64,000 nt of DNA from Comamonas testosteroni (GTDB lineage: Bacteria > Pseudomonadota > Gammaproteobacteria > Burkholderiales > Burkholderiaceae_C): contig NZ_CP129672.1 of assembly GCF_030505195.1 (NCBI RefSeq), positions 2,824,501 to 2,888,500 on the forward strand, read 5' to 3'. The translations under genes and the position numbers were made by a program. Positions 1 to 15,785 of the stretch are shown piece by piece. Numbering within the stretch: the first letter of the stretch is position 1; the number at the start of each line of letters is the position of its first letter. The notes under the pieces are model-generated. The model was not told the DNA's origin, did no database searches, and saw only the letters and a list, made by a program, of their open reading frames with translations.

Positions 1-3416
<3,416 letters not shown>

Positions 3417-3455
3417 GCACTATTAAACAGAGAGCTGCAACCGCTTAAAAACAAA

Positions 3456-3495
3456 GGATTTGCGCTTGGTTCGTTGCTGAAACCAAGGCAAATCC
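3456..3495 (+). promoter_or_regulatory. Hairpin between rpoB and rpoC
   Basis: Arms 3456-3471 and 3481-3495 pair as 8 + 7 base pairs, with one bulged G at 3464 and a 9-nt loop. There is no T-run after it, so it is not an intrinsic terminator. It lies 42 nt before the rpoC start, where it could act as a processing site, stabiliser or attenuator within the rpoBC mRNA. The function is inferred; only the structure is seen. Confidence 0.55.
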
Positions 3496-3537
3496 AGCGG
3501 TGGCTGCAATGATTTTTGACGAAAAGGAAAGAGTTAC

Positions 3538-7761
<4,224 letters not shown>

Positions 7762-7814
7762 GCACGGCTCTGGGCCGCGGCCGGCAACGGCTGCGGTTCG
7801 CTGCTGATGCACCG

Positions 7815-7851
7815 CGCTCCCGCTCTGCCTTGTGCAGACGGGAGCGTTTTT
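7815..7851 (+). terminator. Intrinsic terminator after rpoC
   Basis: A GC-rich stem pairs 7815-7828 with 7834-7846 (one bulge, 5-nt loop) and is followed directly by TTTTTC. It lies 53 bp after the rpoC stop and before rsmB, so it should end the rpoBC transcript. Confidence 0.9.
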
Positions 7852-7967
7852 CATTGATCAAGACACGACTTGTGCAAGTTCGGATCCAGCATGGCGCTTG
7901 TCGATGGACATGCCCGCTGTGCCTTCCTGTCTGCGTCAGTTTTCCAAGTTTTTCAGGTCTGCTCTTC

Positions 7968-9353
7968 ATGACTTCCAAGCCTTCCCAACCCAAGAACGCC
8001 GCTGCTGGTGCTGCCGTGCCCAACGCTCCTGCCCTGTGGCAACAGCTGGATGCAGTGGCCAAGGCCCTGCACGGTATCCTGGGTGGCCAGTCCAGCAAGG
8101 CTGTGCTGGCACAGGTGCCGCAGCGCTTGCGTCCGGGAGTGCAGGCCTTGCTGTTCCAGGTGCTGCGCAATCTGGGGCGTGCCCAGGCGCTGCAAAGGCA
8201 GCTGGCGCCGCGCGCACCGGCGCCCAAGGTCAGTGCCTTGCTGAGCACGGCGCTGGCTCTGGCCTGGGATGAGGCGCAAGCCCCTTACCCGCCCTTCACC
8301 CTGGTCAACCAGGCCGTGGAAGCCGCCAAGAACGGTGCGGCACGCGCGCAGTCCGGCTTCATCAATGCCTGTCTGCGCCGCTTTCTGCGCGAGCGCGATG
8401 CCCTGGTGAGCGCCACCGACAACGATCCCGTGGCCGTCTGGAATCACCCCGCCTGGTGGATTGCCCGGCTCAAGAAAGACCACCCCCAGGATTGGCAGGC
8501 CATTCTGGTTGCCAACAATGCCCAGCCGCCCATGACGCTGCGCGTCAATGCCCAGAAAAGCACTGCAGCCCAGTATCAGACTGCGCTGCAGGCGATGAAC
8601 CTGAAGGCGACAGCTGTCGCCGAGTGTGGTCTGCAGTTGGAGCAGGCCGTGCCCGTGCAGGAGCTGCCGCATTTTGAAGAGGGCTGGGCCTCGGTGCAGG
8701 ATGGTGCGGCGCAGGCTGCGGCCCCACTGCTGCTGGCCGGCTTGTCCCAGCCCCAGGGGCGCCCGCTGCGTGTGCTGGATGCCTGTGCGGCACCCGGCGG
8801 CAAGACCGCTCATCTGCTTGAGCGCGCCGCGCCCGGCAGCATCGAAGTCACGGCCCTGGAGATCGACCCCGAGCGGGCTCGCCGCATCGATGAAACCCTG
8901 TCACGCCTGGGCTTGAAGGCCAAGGTGCTGGTGGCCGATGCGTCCGCGCCAAAGGACTGGTTCGAATCGCAATGCGGCGCTCAGCCCTTCGATGCGATCT
9001 TGCTCGATGCGCCTTGCACGGCATCGGGCATTGTGCGTCGCCAGCCCGATGTGCGCTGGCTGCGCCGTGAGAGCGATGTGGCCCAGCTGGCAGACATACA
9101 GTCCAGGCTGCTCGATACCCTGTGGCCGCTGCTGCAGCCCGGTGGCCGCATGGTCTATTGCACCTGCTCGGTCTTCAAGGCCGAGGGCGATGCACAGATG
9201 CAAGCGTTTCTTGCACGCAACACTACGGCGGCCAGCTTGCCTGCTCCGGGTCATTTAATTCCCGGCAAAGCTGCGAAACACGATTCCGTGGCAGACAATC
9301 CCCTGGGTGACCACGACGGCTTTTTTTACGCTCTGCTGGAAAAATTGCGCTAA
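7968..9353 (+). CDS. rsmB: 16S rRNA m5C967 methyltransferase RsmB
   Basis: This is an S-adenosylmethionine-dependent cytosine-5 methyltransferase of the RsmB/NOP2 family, acting on 16S rRNA. The N-terminal third resembles the NusB-like RNA-binding domain of RsmB. The methyltransferase domain then shows the SAM-binding motif DACAAPGGKTAHLLE, the Cys motif DAPCTASGIVRR and the catalytic-Cys motif YCTCSVFKAEGD. The length is 461 residues (E. coli 429). The frame is open further upstream, but those codons run through the rpoC terminator, so the ATG at 7968 (MTSKPSQ) is preferred. The start of the next gene lies close downstream. Confidence 0.95.
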   Translation: MTSKPSQPKNAAAGAAVPNAPALWQQLDAVAKALHGILGGQSSKAVLAQVPQRLRPGVQALLFQVLRNLGRAQALQRQLAPRAPAPKVSALLSTALALAWDEAQAPYPPFTLVNQAVEAAKNGAARAQSGFINACLRRFLRERDALVSATDNDPVAVWNHPAWWIARLKKDHPQDWQAILVANNAQPPMTLRVNAQKSTAAQYQTALQAMNLKATAVAECGLQLEQAVPVQELPHFEEGWASVQDGAAQAAAPLLLAGLSQPQGRPLRVLDACAAPGGKTAHLLERAAPGSIEVTALEIDPERARRIDETLSRLGLKAKVLVADASAPKDWFESQCGAQPFDAILLDAPCTASGIVRRQPDVRWLRRESDVAQLADIQSRLLDTLWPLLQPGGRMVYCTCSVFKAEGDAQMQAFLARNTTAASLPAPGHLIPGKAAKHDSVADNPLGDHDGFFYALLEKLR

Positions 9354-9378
9354 CGCTGTAGCGGGGGCCTTGTGGCCT

Positions 9379-9966
9379 GTGGCCCGCGCAGTTTCGCTGG
9401 TGCTGGCACTGTCCCTGTTTTTCCTGCTGGCCCGGGCCGATACCGTGCCGCCGGATATCAGCTCCATGCAGCTCACGCGTACGGAAGAGGGTGTGTTTCT
9501 CTCGGCCAATCTGCAGTTCGAGCTGCCCGGCCAGGTGGAAGACGCCCTGCGTCAGGGCATTCCCATGTATTTCATTGCCGAGGCTCAGGTGCAGCGCGAG
9601 CGCTGGTACTGGTCCGATCAGCAATTGGGTGTCGCCACCCGCTATTACCGCATTACGTACCAGCCGCTGACCAAGCGCTGGCGTTTGCATATCTCCAATT
9701 CCGCCTTCACCGGCGGCAGCGGCACCGGACTGGCGCTGGGCCAGTCCTACGAGCAACTAGAGGATGCTATCGCAGCCATTCAACGCATTTACCGCTGGAA
9801 GATTCTGGAGTCCGGCCAGCTGAGCTCCACCTCGGGCGTCTCGGTGCAACTGCGCTTTCGCGTAGATCTGTCGTCCCTGCCCAGACCTTTGCAGATTGGG
9901 GCGCTGGGGCGCTCGGGCTGGAATCTGCAACTGTCGCGCACGCAGACGCTGGAGGCCGCTCCCTGA
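9379..9966 (+). CDS. Exported DUF4390 protein
   Basis: This is a small exported protein of the DUF4390 family, 195 residues from this start; no molecular function is known. Recognisable features are the YFIAEAQVQRERWYW and RITYQPLTKRWRL segments and the late VQLRFRVDLSSLPRPLQI stretch. GTG at 9379 gives a protein that opens directly with a signal peptide (ARAVSLVLALSLFFLLARA). An earlier GTG at 9307 would overlap rsmB by 47 nt and place 24 extra residues ahead of the signal. The stop overlaps the kinase start by one base (TGATG), so the two are translationally linked. The DUF4390 / NtrY-like kinase / regulator order suggests that it works in the same envelope-sensing pathway, which is inference from context. 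Confidence 0.85.
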   Translation: MARAVSLVLALSLFFLLARADTVPPDISSMQLTRTEEGVFLSANLQFELPGQVEDALRQGIPMYFIAEAQVQRERWYWSDQQLGVATRYYRITYQPLTKRWRLHISNSAFTGGSGTGLALGQSYEQLEDAIAAIQRIYRWKILESGQLSSTSGVSVQLRFRVDLSSLPRPLQIGALGRSGWNLQLSRTQTLEAAP

Positions 9967-12287
9967 TGGCGGACATCAAGCTCCCGGATGGCGAAGCCAG
10001 CGGCTCCTCTGCCACACGCTGGTCGCGCGCCACGCGCTTGGCCGTGGGCACGGGCGTGGCGCTGATGGTGGTGGTGGGCGTTTTGCTGCTGTTCCTGCTG
10101 ACCCTGGCCACGAATAACCGGCTGGCCTACGAGCGCAACTACAACTGGCTGTTTGCTGCCAATGTGGTGGTGGCCGGATTGCTGCTGCTGGTGCTGTTCT
10201 GGGGCGGTTTGCGCCTGGCTCTGCGGCTCAGGCGCGGGCGTTTTGGCAGCAAGCTGCTGCTCAAGCTGGCGGGCATCTTCACCTTGGTGGGTTTGCTGCC
10301 GGGCTTGTTGATCTATGTCGTGTCCTACCAGTTTGTTTCGCGCTCGATAGAGAGCTGGTTTGACGTCAAGGTCGAGGGGGCCTTGTCTGCGGGCGTGAGC
10401 CTGGCCAGTGCCACGCTGGACACCGTGGCCAATGACATGGCCAACAACACCCGCACGGCAGGCCTTCAGCTGTCTCAGACTTCGGATGCAGGGGCGGCAC
10501 TAATGCTGGAGCGTATCCGCGATCAGATCGGTGCCTCCGATGTGGTGCTCTGGAATGCATCGGGCAAGGCCATTGCCAGTGCCGGTCAGTCTCAGTTCAG
10601 CCTGGCGCCGGAGCGGCCCAACACCCAGCTGCTGCGAAGCTTGAAGGAGCAGGCCGGCCAGCGTGCCGTGGCCAGCATCGAAGGCCTGGATGATGCCGGC
10701 GATGTGCCTGCCGATCAGGCTGCGGCCAACGCCAAGGTGCGCACACTGGCGCTGGTGCCCAGCTCGGCAGTGAATCTGCTGGAGGAGGCGCGTTATCTGC
10801 AGGCCACGATTCCCCTGCCGCAAGCCCTGGTCAGCAATGCTCTGGCCGTGCAGGAGGCCAATCGCGAGTATCAGGAGCGAGCACTTGCTCGCGGCGGATT
10901 GCAGCGCATGTATATCGGCACTCTGACGCTGGCGCTCTTCCTGGCGGTGTTCGGCGCCGTGGTGCTGGCCGTGGTACTGGGCAACCAGCTGGCCAAGCCG
11001 TTGCTGCTGCTGGCCCAGGGCATGCGCGATGTGGCGCGTGGCGATCTGCGCCCCAAGCCCGCGCTGCAGAGCAAGGACGAGATTGGCGGGCTGACGCGCT
11101 CCTTTGCCGTCATGACCCAGCAACTGGCTGACGCACGCTCCGACGCCAACCGCAATCTGCTGCAGCTCGATGCGGCACGCAGCAATCTGCAGACCATTCT
11201 GGACAACCTCACCTCGGGCGTCATCGTGCTCGATCGAGCCGGACGCATCGTGCTCAGCAACCCTGGCGCGACACGCATTCTGCGTGCGCCCATGGCGGTA
11301 TTCCAGGGCAAGCGCCTGCGCGATGTCTCGGGCTTGCAGGACTTTGCGCGCGTAGTGCAGGAGCAGTTCGAGATCTTCCTGGGCGATGCTTCGGCCCAGC
11401 AGGGGCGGGACCGCTGGCAGCAGGTCTATGAGCTGGATGCCGGCAATGGCAATGGCGATGTGGTGCACAACACCACCAGCCTGGTCATGCGAGGTGCGGA
11501 GCTGCCCGAGGACCAGCGCCTGCTGGTGTTTGACGATATCTCGGAAATCGTCTCGGCCCAGCGTGCACAGGCCTGGGGCGAGGTGGCGCGTCGCGTGGCG
11601 CATGAGATCAAGAATCCGCTGACGCCGATTCAGCTGTCTGCCGAACGTCTGGCCATGAAGCTGACCGACAAGCTGCAGCCTGCGGAGCAGGCGCTGCTGG
11701 CCAAATCCGTGAAGACTATCGTCGATCAGGTGGGGGCCATGAAGCGTCTGGTCGATGAGTTTCGCGAATACGCACGTTTGCCGGCTGCCAATCTGCAAGC
11801 GCTGGATCTGAATGCACTGGTCGCGGAGGTGCTGCAGCTCTATGGTGAAGAGAATGCGTCGGTGCGTGTGGAGGCATCGCTCGACGAGGCCTGTCCGTTG
11901 ATTCAGGGCGATAGCCAGCAATTGCGTCAGGTCATCCACAATCTTTTGCAAAATGCGCAAGATTCCACGGCGCAAAGAGCGCAGGAAACAGGGCAGACTC
12001 CAGGATCCGTCACCATCGAAACCCGCTGGATGGACACGGCCCAGCGTGTGCGCCTGAGCATCAGCGACAGTGGCACAGGTTTTGCTCCCAATATTCTTCA
12101 AAGAGCCTTCGAGCCCTATGTGACCACCAAGACCCGCGGCACCGGCCTGGGTTTGGCGGTGGTCAAAAAAATCGCCGATGAGCATGGCGCAAGAGTGGAC
12201 CTGGGTAATCGAGAGGAAGACGGGGTAGTGCAAGGCGCGAGAGTGTCGCTATCATTTGTACCTAACGACCGTGCAGGGGCGGCTTGA
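9966..12287 (+). CDS. NtrY-like membrane sensor histidine kinase
   Basis: This is a transmembrane sensor kinase of 773 residues. Three membrane helices lie in the first 125 residues, followed by a periplasmic sensing region (about 125-310) and a fourth helix (about 314-337). Then come a HAMP region, a PAS domain (about 405-510), and a HisKA domain with the H-box VARRVAHEIKNPLTPIQLS (phosphoacceptor His546). The HATPase domain shows NLLQNAQDS, DSGTGF and GTGLGLAVVKK. The layout matches NtrY (nitrogen or redox sensing), but the ligand cannot be read from sequence. The gene starts in the stop codon of the DUF4390 gene and is followed at 38 bp by its response regulator. Confidence 0.93.
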   Translation: MADIKLPDGEASGSSATRWSRATRLAVGTGVALMVVVGVLLLFLLTLATNNRLAYERNYNWLFAANVVVAGLLLLVLFWGGLRLALRLRRGRFGSKLLLKLAGIFTLVGLLPGLLIYVVSYQFVSRSIESWFDVKVEGALSAGVSLASATLDTVANDMANNTRTAGLQLSQTSDAGAALMLERIRDQIGASDVVLWNASGKAIASAGQSQFSLAPERPNTQLLRSLKEQAGQRAVASIEGLDDAGDVPADQAAANAKVRTLALVPSSAVNLLEEARYLQATIPLPQALVSNALAVQEANREYQERALARGGLQRMYIGTLTLALFLAVFGAVVLAVVLGNQLAKPLLLLAQGMRDVARGDLRPKPALQSKDEIGGLTRSFAVMTQQLADARSDANRNLLQLDAARSNLQTILDNLTSGVIVLDRAGRIVLSNPGATRILRAPMAVFQGKRLRDVSGLQDFARVVQEQFEIFLGDASAQQGRDRWQQVYELDAGNGNGDVVHNTTSLVMRGAELPEDQRLLVFDDISEIVSAQRAQAWGEVARRVAHEIKNPLTPIQLSAERLAMKLTDKLQPAEQALLAKSVKTIVDQVGAMKRLVDEFREYARLPAANLQALDLNALVAEVLQLYGEENASVRVEASLDEACPLIQGDSQQLRQVIHNLLQNAQDSTAQRAQETGQTPGSVTIETRWMDTAQRVRLSISDSGTGFAPNILQRAFEPYVTTKTRGTGLGLAVVKKIADEHGARVDLGNREEDGVVQGARVSLSFVPNDRAGAA

Positions 12288-12325
12288 TCCGTTTCGCACA
12301 AGGCATAGCAACAGGCTTTAGACAC

Positions 12326-12991
12326 ATGGCAAACATACTAGTGGTCGACGACGAACTGGGGATCCGGGATTTGTTGTCGGAAATCCTCAACGACGAAGGT
12401 CATAGTGTGGACGTGGCGGAGAACGCCACGCAGGCACGCGTATCCAGGGCGACCAACAACTACGATCTGGTGCTGCTGGACATCTGGATGCCGGACACCG
12501 ACGGCGTCACCTTGCTCAAGGAATGGGCTACGGCCGGTCAGCTCACCATGCCAGTCATCATGATGAGCGGTCATGCGACTATCGAAACGGCCGTCGAGGC
12601 AACGCGCATCGGCGCGCTGTCCTTCCTCGAAAAGCCCATCACCATGCAGAAGCTGCTCAAGGCGGTGGAGCAGGGGCTGGCGCGCAGCACGGCCAGCCAG
12701 GGCTCGGAAACTGCGGCGCATGCCAGCAACGGCACGGCTGCATCGGCCGTGGTCAGCATCACGGCCCAGGCGGCGGAAGACAATCTGCCCAATTCGCACC
12801 AGGGCTTCGATCTTGACCGTCCCTTGCGCGAGGCGCGCGACGGCTTTGAAAAAGCCTATTTCGAATTCCACCTGGCACGTGAAGGCGGCTCCATGACGCG
12901 CGTGGCCGAGAAGACCGGCCTTGAGCGCACCCATCTGTACCGCAAGCTGCGCCAGCTGGGCGTGGACCTCGGACGCAATCGCCGCGGATAA
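12326..12991 (+). CDS. Response regulator with Fis-type HTH, no AAA+ domain
   Basis: This is the cognate regulator of the upstream kinase, 221 residues. The receiver domain has the acidic pair VVDDE, the phosphoacceptor Asp52 (LVLLDIWMPD), MMSGHAT and the conserved Lys in FLEKPI. A low-complexity linker leads to a C-terminal Fis/HTH_8 helix-turn-helix (GGSMTRVAEKTGLERTHLYR). The sigma-54-interacting AAA+ domain found in classical NtrX is absent, so it should bind DNA without acting as a sigma-54 activator. ATG 12326 (MANILVVDDE) fits the family; a TTG at 12284 overlapping the kinase gene would add 14 unlikely residues. Confidence 0.92.
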   Translation: MANILVVDDELGIRDLLSEILNDEGHSVDVAENATQARVSRATNNYDLVLLDIWMPDTDGVTLLKEWATAGQLTMPVIMMSGHATIETAVEATRIGALSFLEKPITMQKLLKAVEQGLARSTASQGSETAAHASNGTAASAVVSITAQAAEDNLPNSHQGFDLDRPLREARDGFEKAYFEFHLAREGGSMTRVAEKTGLERTHLYRKLRQLGVDLGRNRRG

Positions 12992-13037
12992 TTTTCAAAA
13001 AAATCGCAGTTTTCGATTTCGGGTCGAAAAGTGTGCC

Positions 13038-13043
13038 TATAAT
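13038..13043 (+). promoter_or_regulatory. -10 box for first tRNA-Phe
   Basis: An exact TATAAT lies 34 bp before the tRNA. The block tgcctataatc, followed by gtggct, recurs before the second copy, which supports a promoter. No good -35 match is visible. A short perfect hairpin (13050-13071) lies in the leader between this box and the tRNA. Confidence 0.6.
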
Positions 13044-13077
13044 CGTGGCTTCGGCACTCAAGGGTGCCGAAAAAAAA

Positions 13078-13153
13078 GGCCCGGTAGCTCAGTCGGTAGA
13101 GCAGAGGATTGAAAATCCTTGTGTCGGCGGTTCGATTCCGTCCCAGGCCACCA
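13078..13153 (+). tRNA. tRNA-Phe (GAA), copy 1
   Basis: This is a 76-nt cloverleaf with anticodon GAA in a 5-bp stem (GAGGA/TCCTT), D-arm GCTCAGTCGGTAGAGC, T-arm GGCGG-TTCGATT-CCGTC and an encoded CCA end. The acceptor stem GGCCCGG/CCAGGCC pairs except for C5 opposite A68. The second copy has the same sequence. Confidence 0.97.
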
Positions 13154-13160
13154 AACATAA

Positions 13161-13192
13161 AGCGCCAGATCAGCAATGATCTGGCGCTTTTC
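13161..13192 (+). terminator. Intrinsic terminator after tRNA-Phe copy 1
   Basis: A perfect 11-bp stem (13161-13171 with 13178-13188) with a 6-nt loop is followed by a T-rich tract. It begins 8 nt after the tRNA. Confidence 0.88.
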
Positions 13193-13273
13193 TCTATCCG
13201 GACCTGTTTTCGCCGATTGCTTGCATCGCTGGATGTGATGCCTGGTCAGAATTCGAGGGTGAAAAAATATGCC

Positions 13274-13279
13274 TATAAT
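13274..13279 (+). promoter_or_regulatory. -10 box for second tRNA-Phe
   Basis: An exact TATAAT sits in the same local context (tgcctataatc then agtggct) as for copy 1, 33 bp before the second tRNA. It indicates that each tRNA has its own promoter rather than sharing one transcript. Confidence 0.6.
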
Positions 13280-13312
13280 CAGTGGCTCAGCAAACAAGCG
13301 CTGAATAGCAAA

Positions 13313-13388
13313 GGCCCGGTAGCTCAGTCGGTAGAGCAGAGGATTGAAAATCCTTGTGTCGGCGGTTCGATTCCGTCCCAGGCCACCA
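13313..13388 (+). tRNA. tRNA-Phe (GAA), copy 2
   Basis: This sequence is identical over all 76 nt to copy 1, including the C5/A68 acceptor mismatch and the encoded CCA. It is separated from copy 1 by 159 bp holding the copy 1 terminator and its own promoter. Confidence 0.97.
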
Positions 13389-13397
13389 GATTCAAAA

Positions 13398-13427
13398 CCC
13401 CAGCACTGGAAGGTGCTGGGGTTTTTT
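13398..13427 (+). terminator. Intrinsic terminator after tRNA-Phe copy 2
   Basis: A 9-bp stem CCCCAGCAC/GTGCTGGGG with a 6-nt loop is followed by TTTTTT. AAAA upstream of the left arm could extend the pairing and make it bidirectional. Confidence 0.9.
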
Positions 13428-13603
13428 GTTGGTCGGTGCAGTGGATGCTGTCATCTCTGGGACCTGCGCTAACCAGAACGAGTGAAGACGGCTTTCTTGC
13501 GGGAAGCGCTTGCTTGAATCCGATTTGCGCAAGCCGTGGTCTGGAGTGACGCGGTATTTGCGCTGCATCAGGCTTTTGATTGTTGCAACTGGTCGTGCTT
13601 CAT

Positions 13604-13626
13604 AAGATATGCAATAAATACATCTT
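13604..13626 (+). promoter_or_regulatory. NsrR-like operator upstream of the globin-nnrS operon
   Basis: This 23-bp palindrome is built as 11-1-11. The right half (aaatacatctt) is the reverse complement of AAGATGTATTT, the NsrR half-site as known in gammaproteobacteria. The left half begins AAGAT and then diverges. The symmetry extends to ATAAGAT...ATCTTAT (13602-13628). It ends 30 bp before the globin ATG. The third gene of this operon encodes an NsrR-like repressor, so autoregulated NO-responsive control is the simplest reading. Confidence 0.7.
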
Positions 13627-13656
13627 ATGTCGCAGCAATGGCTGGAAGGAGTTGCA

Positions 13657-14061
13657 ATGGATACCAAGGAACTGTGCACCGAAGAGGAAGTTTCCATCCT
13701 GGTGCATGCCTTCTATGCGCGTGTGCGCCAGGACGAGGTGCTGGGGCCCATCTTCAACACGCACATCGTCGATTGGGACCATCATCTGTCCAAGCTGACG
13801 GATTTCTGGTCGGCCATTCTGCGGCGCACGGCGCGGTTTTCGGGCGCCCCCATGCCCAAGCATGCAGCGCTGCCGGGGCTCAGCATGGAGCTGTTCGAGC
13901 GTTGGCTGGGTCTGTTCGACGCCACGTTGGCCGAGCAGCCCAACCGAGCCATGGCCGAGCAGGCGGGGCAGGCTGCGCGCCGCATTGCGCAAAGTTTGTG
14001 GATGGGCTACCAGATGAGCCGCGACCCCCAAGCGCTGCCGGAAGGGGTGAACCATGCCTGA
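13657..14061 (+). CDS. Group III truncated haemoglobin
   Basis: This is a haem-binding globin of the truncated group III class, 134 residues, probably binding NO or O2 in the cytoplasm. The pattern around the proximal His (MPKHAALPGLS, His69, then FERWLGLFDATL) and the early HAFYARVRQDEVLGPIF helix fit the class. The ATG at 13657 follows ggaaggagttgca, a good ribosome-binding site; an in-frame ATG at 13627 lies at the edge of the operator palindrome and is less likely. The end overlaps nnrS by 8 nt. The pairing with nnrS and an Rrf2 repressor points to nitric oxide stress. Confidence 0.92.
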   Translation: MDTKELCTEEEVSILVHAFYARVRQDEVLGPIFNTHIVDWDHHLSKLTDFWSAILRRTARFSGAPMPKHAALPGLSMELFERWLGLFDATLAEQPNRAMAEQAGQAARRIAQSLWMGYQMSRDPQALPEGVNHA

Positions 14062-15313
14062 GCTGCTGCAGATCGAGGAGCCGCGCTCTGCTGCCCAGCC
14101 AAAGATGCCAGCACCGCAATGGCGCGCTTTTCTGGAGCTGGGCTTCAGACCCTTGTACATCGCGGGTTGTCTGTGGGCTGCAGTGTCGGTGGCGCTGTGG
14201 GTGTTCGCGCCGAAGTGGCTGGTGGGGCGACTCGGCGGTGTGCTGTGGCATGCACACGAAATGCTCTGGGCCTTTGTGGCGACGATTGCCGTGGGCTTTC
14301 TGCTGACGGCGGCTGCCAACTGGACCGGGCGCAACCCGATGCAGGGCCGAGCGCTGGGTGGCCTGTGTCTGTTGTGGGTGATTGCGCGTGCGGGCTTTCT
14401 GGCAGCAGGCGATACGGCTTTTGTTTTGGCCGTTGTGTGTGAGTTGCTGTTCTTCGGCGTCGCTGCCGTGGCGCTGGGCCGGGTGATCTATATGGCGCGC
14501 AGCCGGCGTAACTACGGCCTGCCGCTGCTGATGCTGGGTCTTGGCGTGACCGATGCGCTGTATCTGTGCACCATCTGGCAGGGCCGCGACTATGCCGCGC
14601 TGATGCAATACCTTTATTCCGGCCTGCTGTGCATGGCCGTGATCGCGCTGCTGGTGGCGCGGCGCGTGATTCCGTTCTTTGCCATGCGGGCGGTGGCGGG
14701 GCTGCAGATTCCCATGCACACGGCCAGCGGTCAGTGGCAACTGGGCGCCGGCGTGCTGGCTGTTGCCTGCCTGCTGCTGGGCTGGACTTCAGGCTTGGTG
14801 GCGGCTTTGACCCTGGCGGGGATGTTGACGCTGTGGCAGGTGCTGGCCTGGAAGCCCTGGGCCGTGCGCCAGGTACCGCTGCTGTGGATTCTGTACCTGG
14901 GCCATGCGGCCCTGGGCGCGGGCCTGTTGGTGGCAGCGGCCCAGGCGGGCGGCTGGGTGCTGCGCCTGGCCTGGCCGGTGCATGTGATAGCCGTGGCCGG
15001 CTTTGCGGTGCTGATCATTGGCATGGTGACGCGTACTGCGTTGGGTCATCTGGGCCGGCCGTTGCGCACCGACTGCGCCATGGTGACCATGTATGGGCTG
15101 GTGCTGGCTGCCGCCATGCTGCGGCTGCTGGCTCTGTGGCCGACGAGTTTGGCACTGGCCGCGCAGCATGCCTCGGCGCTGGTCTGGGTACTGGCGTTTG
15201 CGCTGTATCTGTGGCGCTTTGCGCCATTGCTGATCCGGCCGCGCCTGCAGCAGGCGAGTCAGCCCGTGGTGCAAGTGGCTGCGCGGGCGGCCCGCCCCGG
15301 AAAACCTGTTTGA
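14054..15313 (+). CDS. nnrS: NnrS family haem-copper membrane protein
   Basis: This is a polytopic inner-membrane protein of the NnrS family, 419 residues with about twelve hydrophobic helices. Family members bind haem and copper and protect against nitric oxide and nitrosylated metabolites. Signature segments are FRPLYIAG near the N-terminus, WHAHEMLWAFVA with its His pair, and RRVIPFFAMRAV in the middle. Later parts carry the usual GHLGRPL. The start codon overlaps the globin gene by 8 nt, so the two should be co-translated. Confidence 0.95.
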   Translation: MPELLQIEEPRSAAQPKMPAPQWRAFLELGFRPLYIAGCLWAAVSVALWVFAPKWLVGRLGGVLWHAHEMLWAFVATIAVGFLLTAAANWTGRNPMQGRALGGLCLLWVIARAGFLAAGDTAFVLAVVCELLFFGVAAVALGRVIYMARSRRNYGLPLLMLGLGVTDALYLCTIWQGRDYAALMQYLYSGLLCMAVIALLVARRVIPFFAMRAVAGLQIPMHTASGQWQLGAGVLAVACLLLGWTSGLVAALTLAGMLTLWQVLAWKPWAVRQVPLLWILYLGHAALGAGLLVAAAQAGGWVLRLAWPVHVIAVAGFAVLIIGMVTRTALGHLGRPLRTDCAMVTMYGLVLAAAMLRLLALWPTSLALAAQHASALVWVLAFALYLWRFAPLLIRPRLQQASQPVVQVAARAARPGKPV

Positions 15314-15326
15314 ACGGAGCGGATGG

Positions 15327-15785
15327 ATGCGCCTGACCCTGATGACCGACTATGCGCTGCGTCTGCTCATGCATGTGGCACGGCACCCCGAGCGGTTGTG
15401 CACGATTGCCGAGATTGCGCAGGCGCATTGTATTTCCGAAGCGCACCTGATGAAGGTGACGCACCAACTGGCCCGCCAGGGCTGGATAGAGACCGTGCGC
15501 GGCAAGGGCGGCGGCATGCGCCTGGCCCATGCGCCACAGCAGATCAGCGTGGGCGCCGTGGTGCGAGACATGGAGCCGGACTTTGCGCTGGTGGAATGCC
15601 TGGGTGGCAGCAATCAATGTGCCTTGACGGGCGACTGCCGTTTGACCGGCATGCTGCAAGGTGCACTGAACCGCTTTGTGGAGCATCTGGACGGTTTCAG
15701 CCTGGCGGACCTGATGGTTCAAAAGCCTGCAGGCAGCGTGCCGTCACTGCAGACCATCCGGAGACTCAAAGAGGAACACGCATGA
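15327..15785 (+). CDS. nsrR: Rrf2 family NO-sensing repressor, NsrR-like
   Basis: This is a winged-helix Rrf2-family regulator of 152 residues. The N-terminal TDYALRLLMHVARHP and CTIAEIAQAHCISEAHLMKV helices are typical of NsrR. Three cysteines, C91, C98 and C104 (ECLGGSNQCALTGDCRL), match the iron-sulphur ligands of NsrR (E. coli C91, C96, C102), with slightly wider first spacing. In the family the Fe-S cluster reacts with NO and repression is lifted. The gene is the third member of the NO operon, which carries an NsrR-like palindrome upstream. IscR is less likely because no isc genes are near. Confidence 0.88.
   Translation: MRLTLMTDYALRLLMHVARHPERLCTIAEIAQAHCISEAHLMKVTHQLARQGWIETVRGKGGGMRLAHAPQQISVGAVVRDMEPDFALVECLGGSNQCALTGDCRLTGMLQGALNRFVEHLDGFSLADLMVQKPAGSVPSLQTIRRLKEEHA

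Noticed and set aside
7830..7967. An extended rsmB start upstream of 7968
   Set aside because: These codons run through the rpoC terminator and encode a Cys/Arg-rich stretch with no family match.
13050..13071. Hairpin just before tRNA-Phe copy 1, considered as a terminator
   Set aside because: It is followed by A residues on the plus strand and has no T-run on the minus strand; it is only a leader structure.
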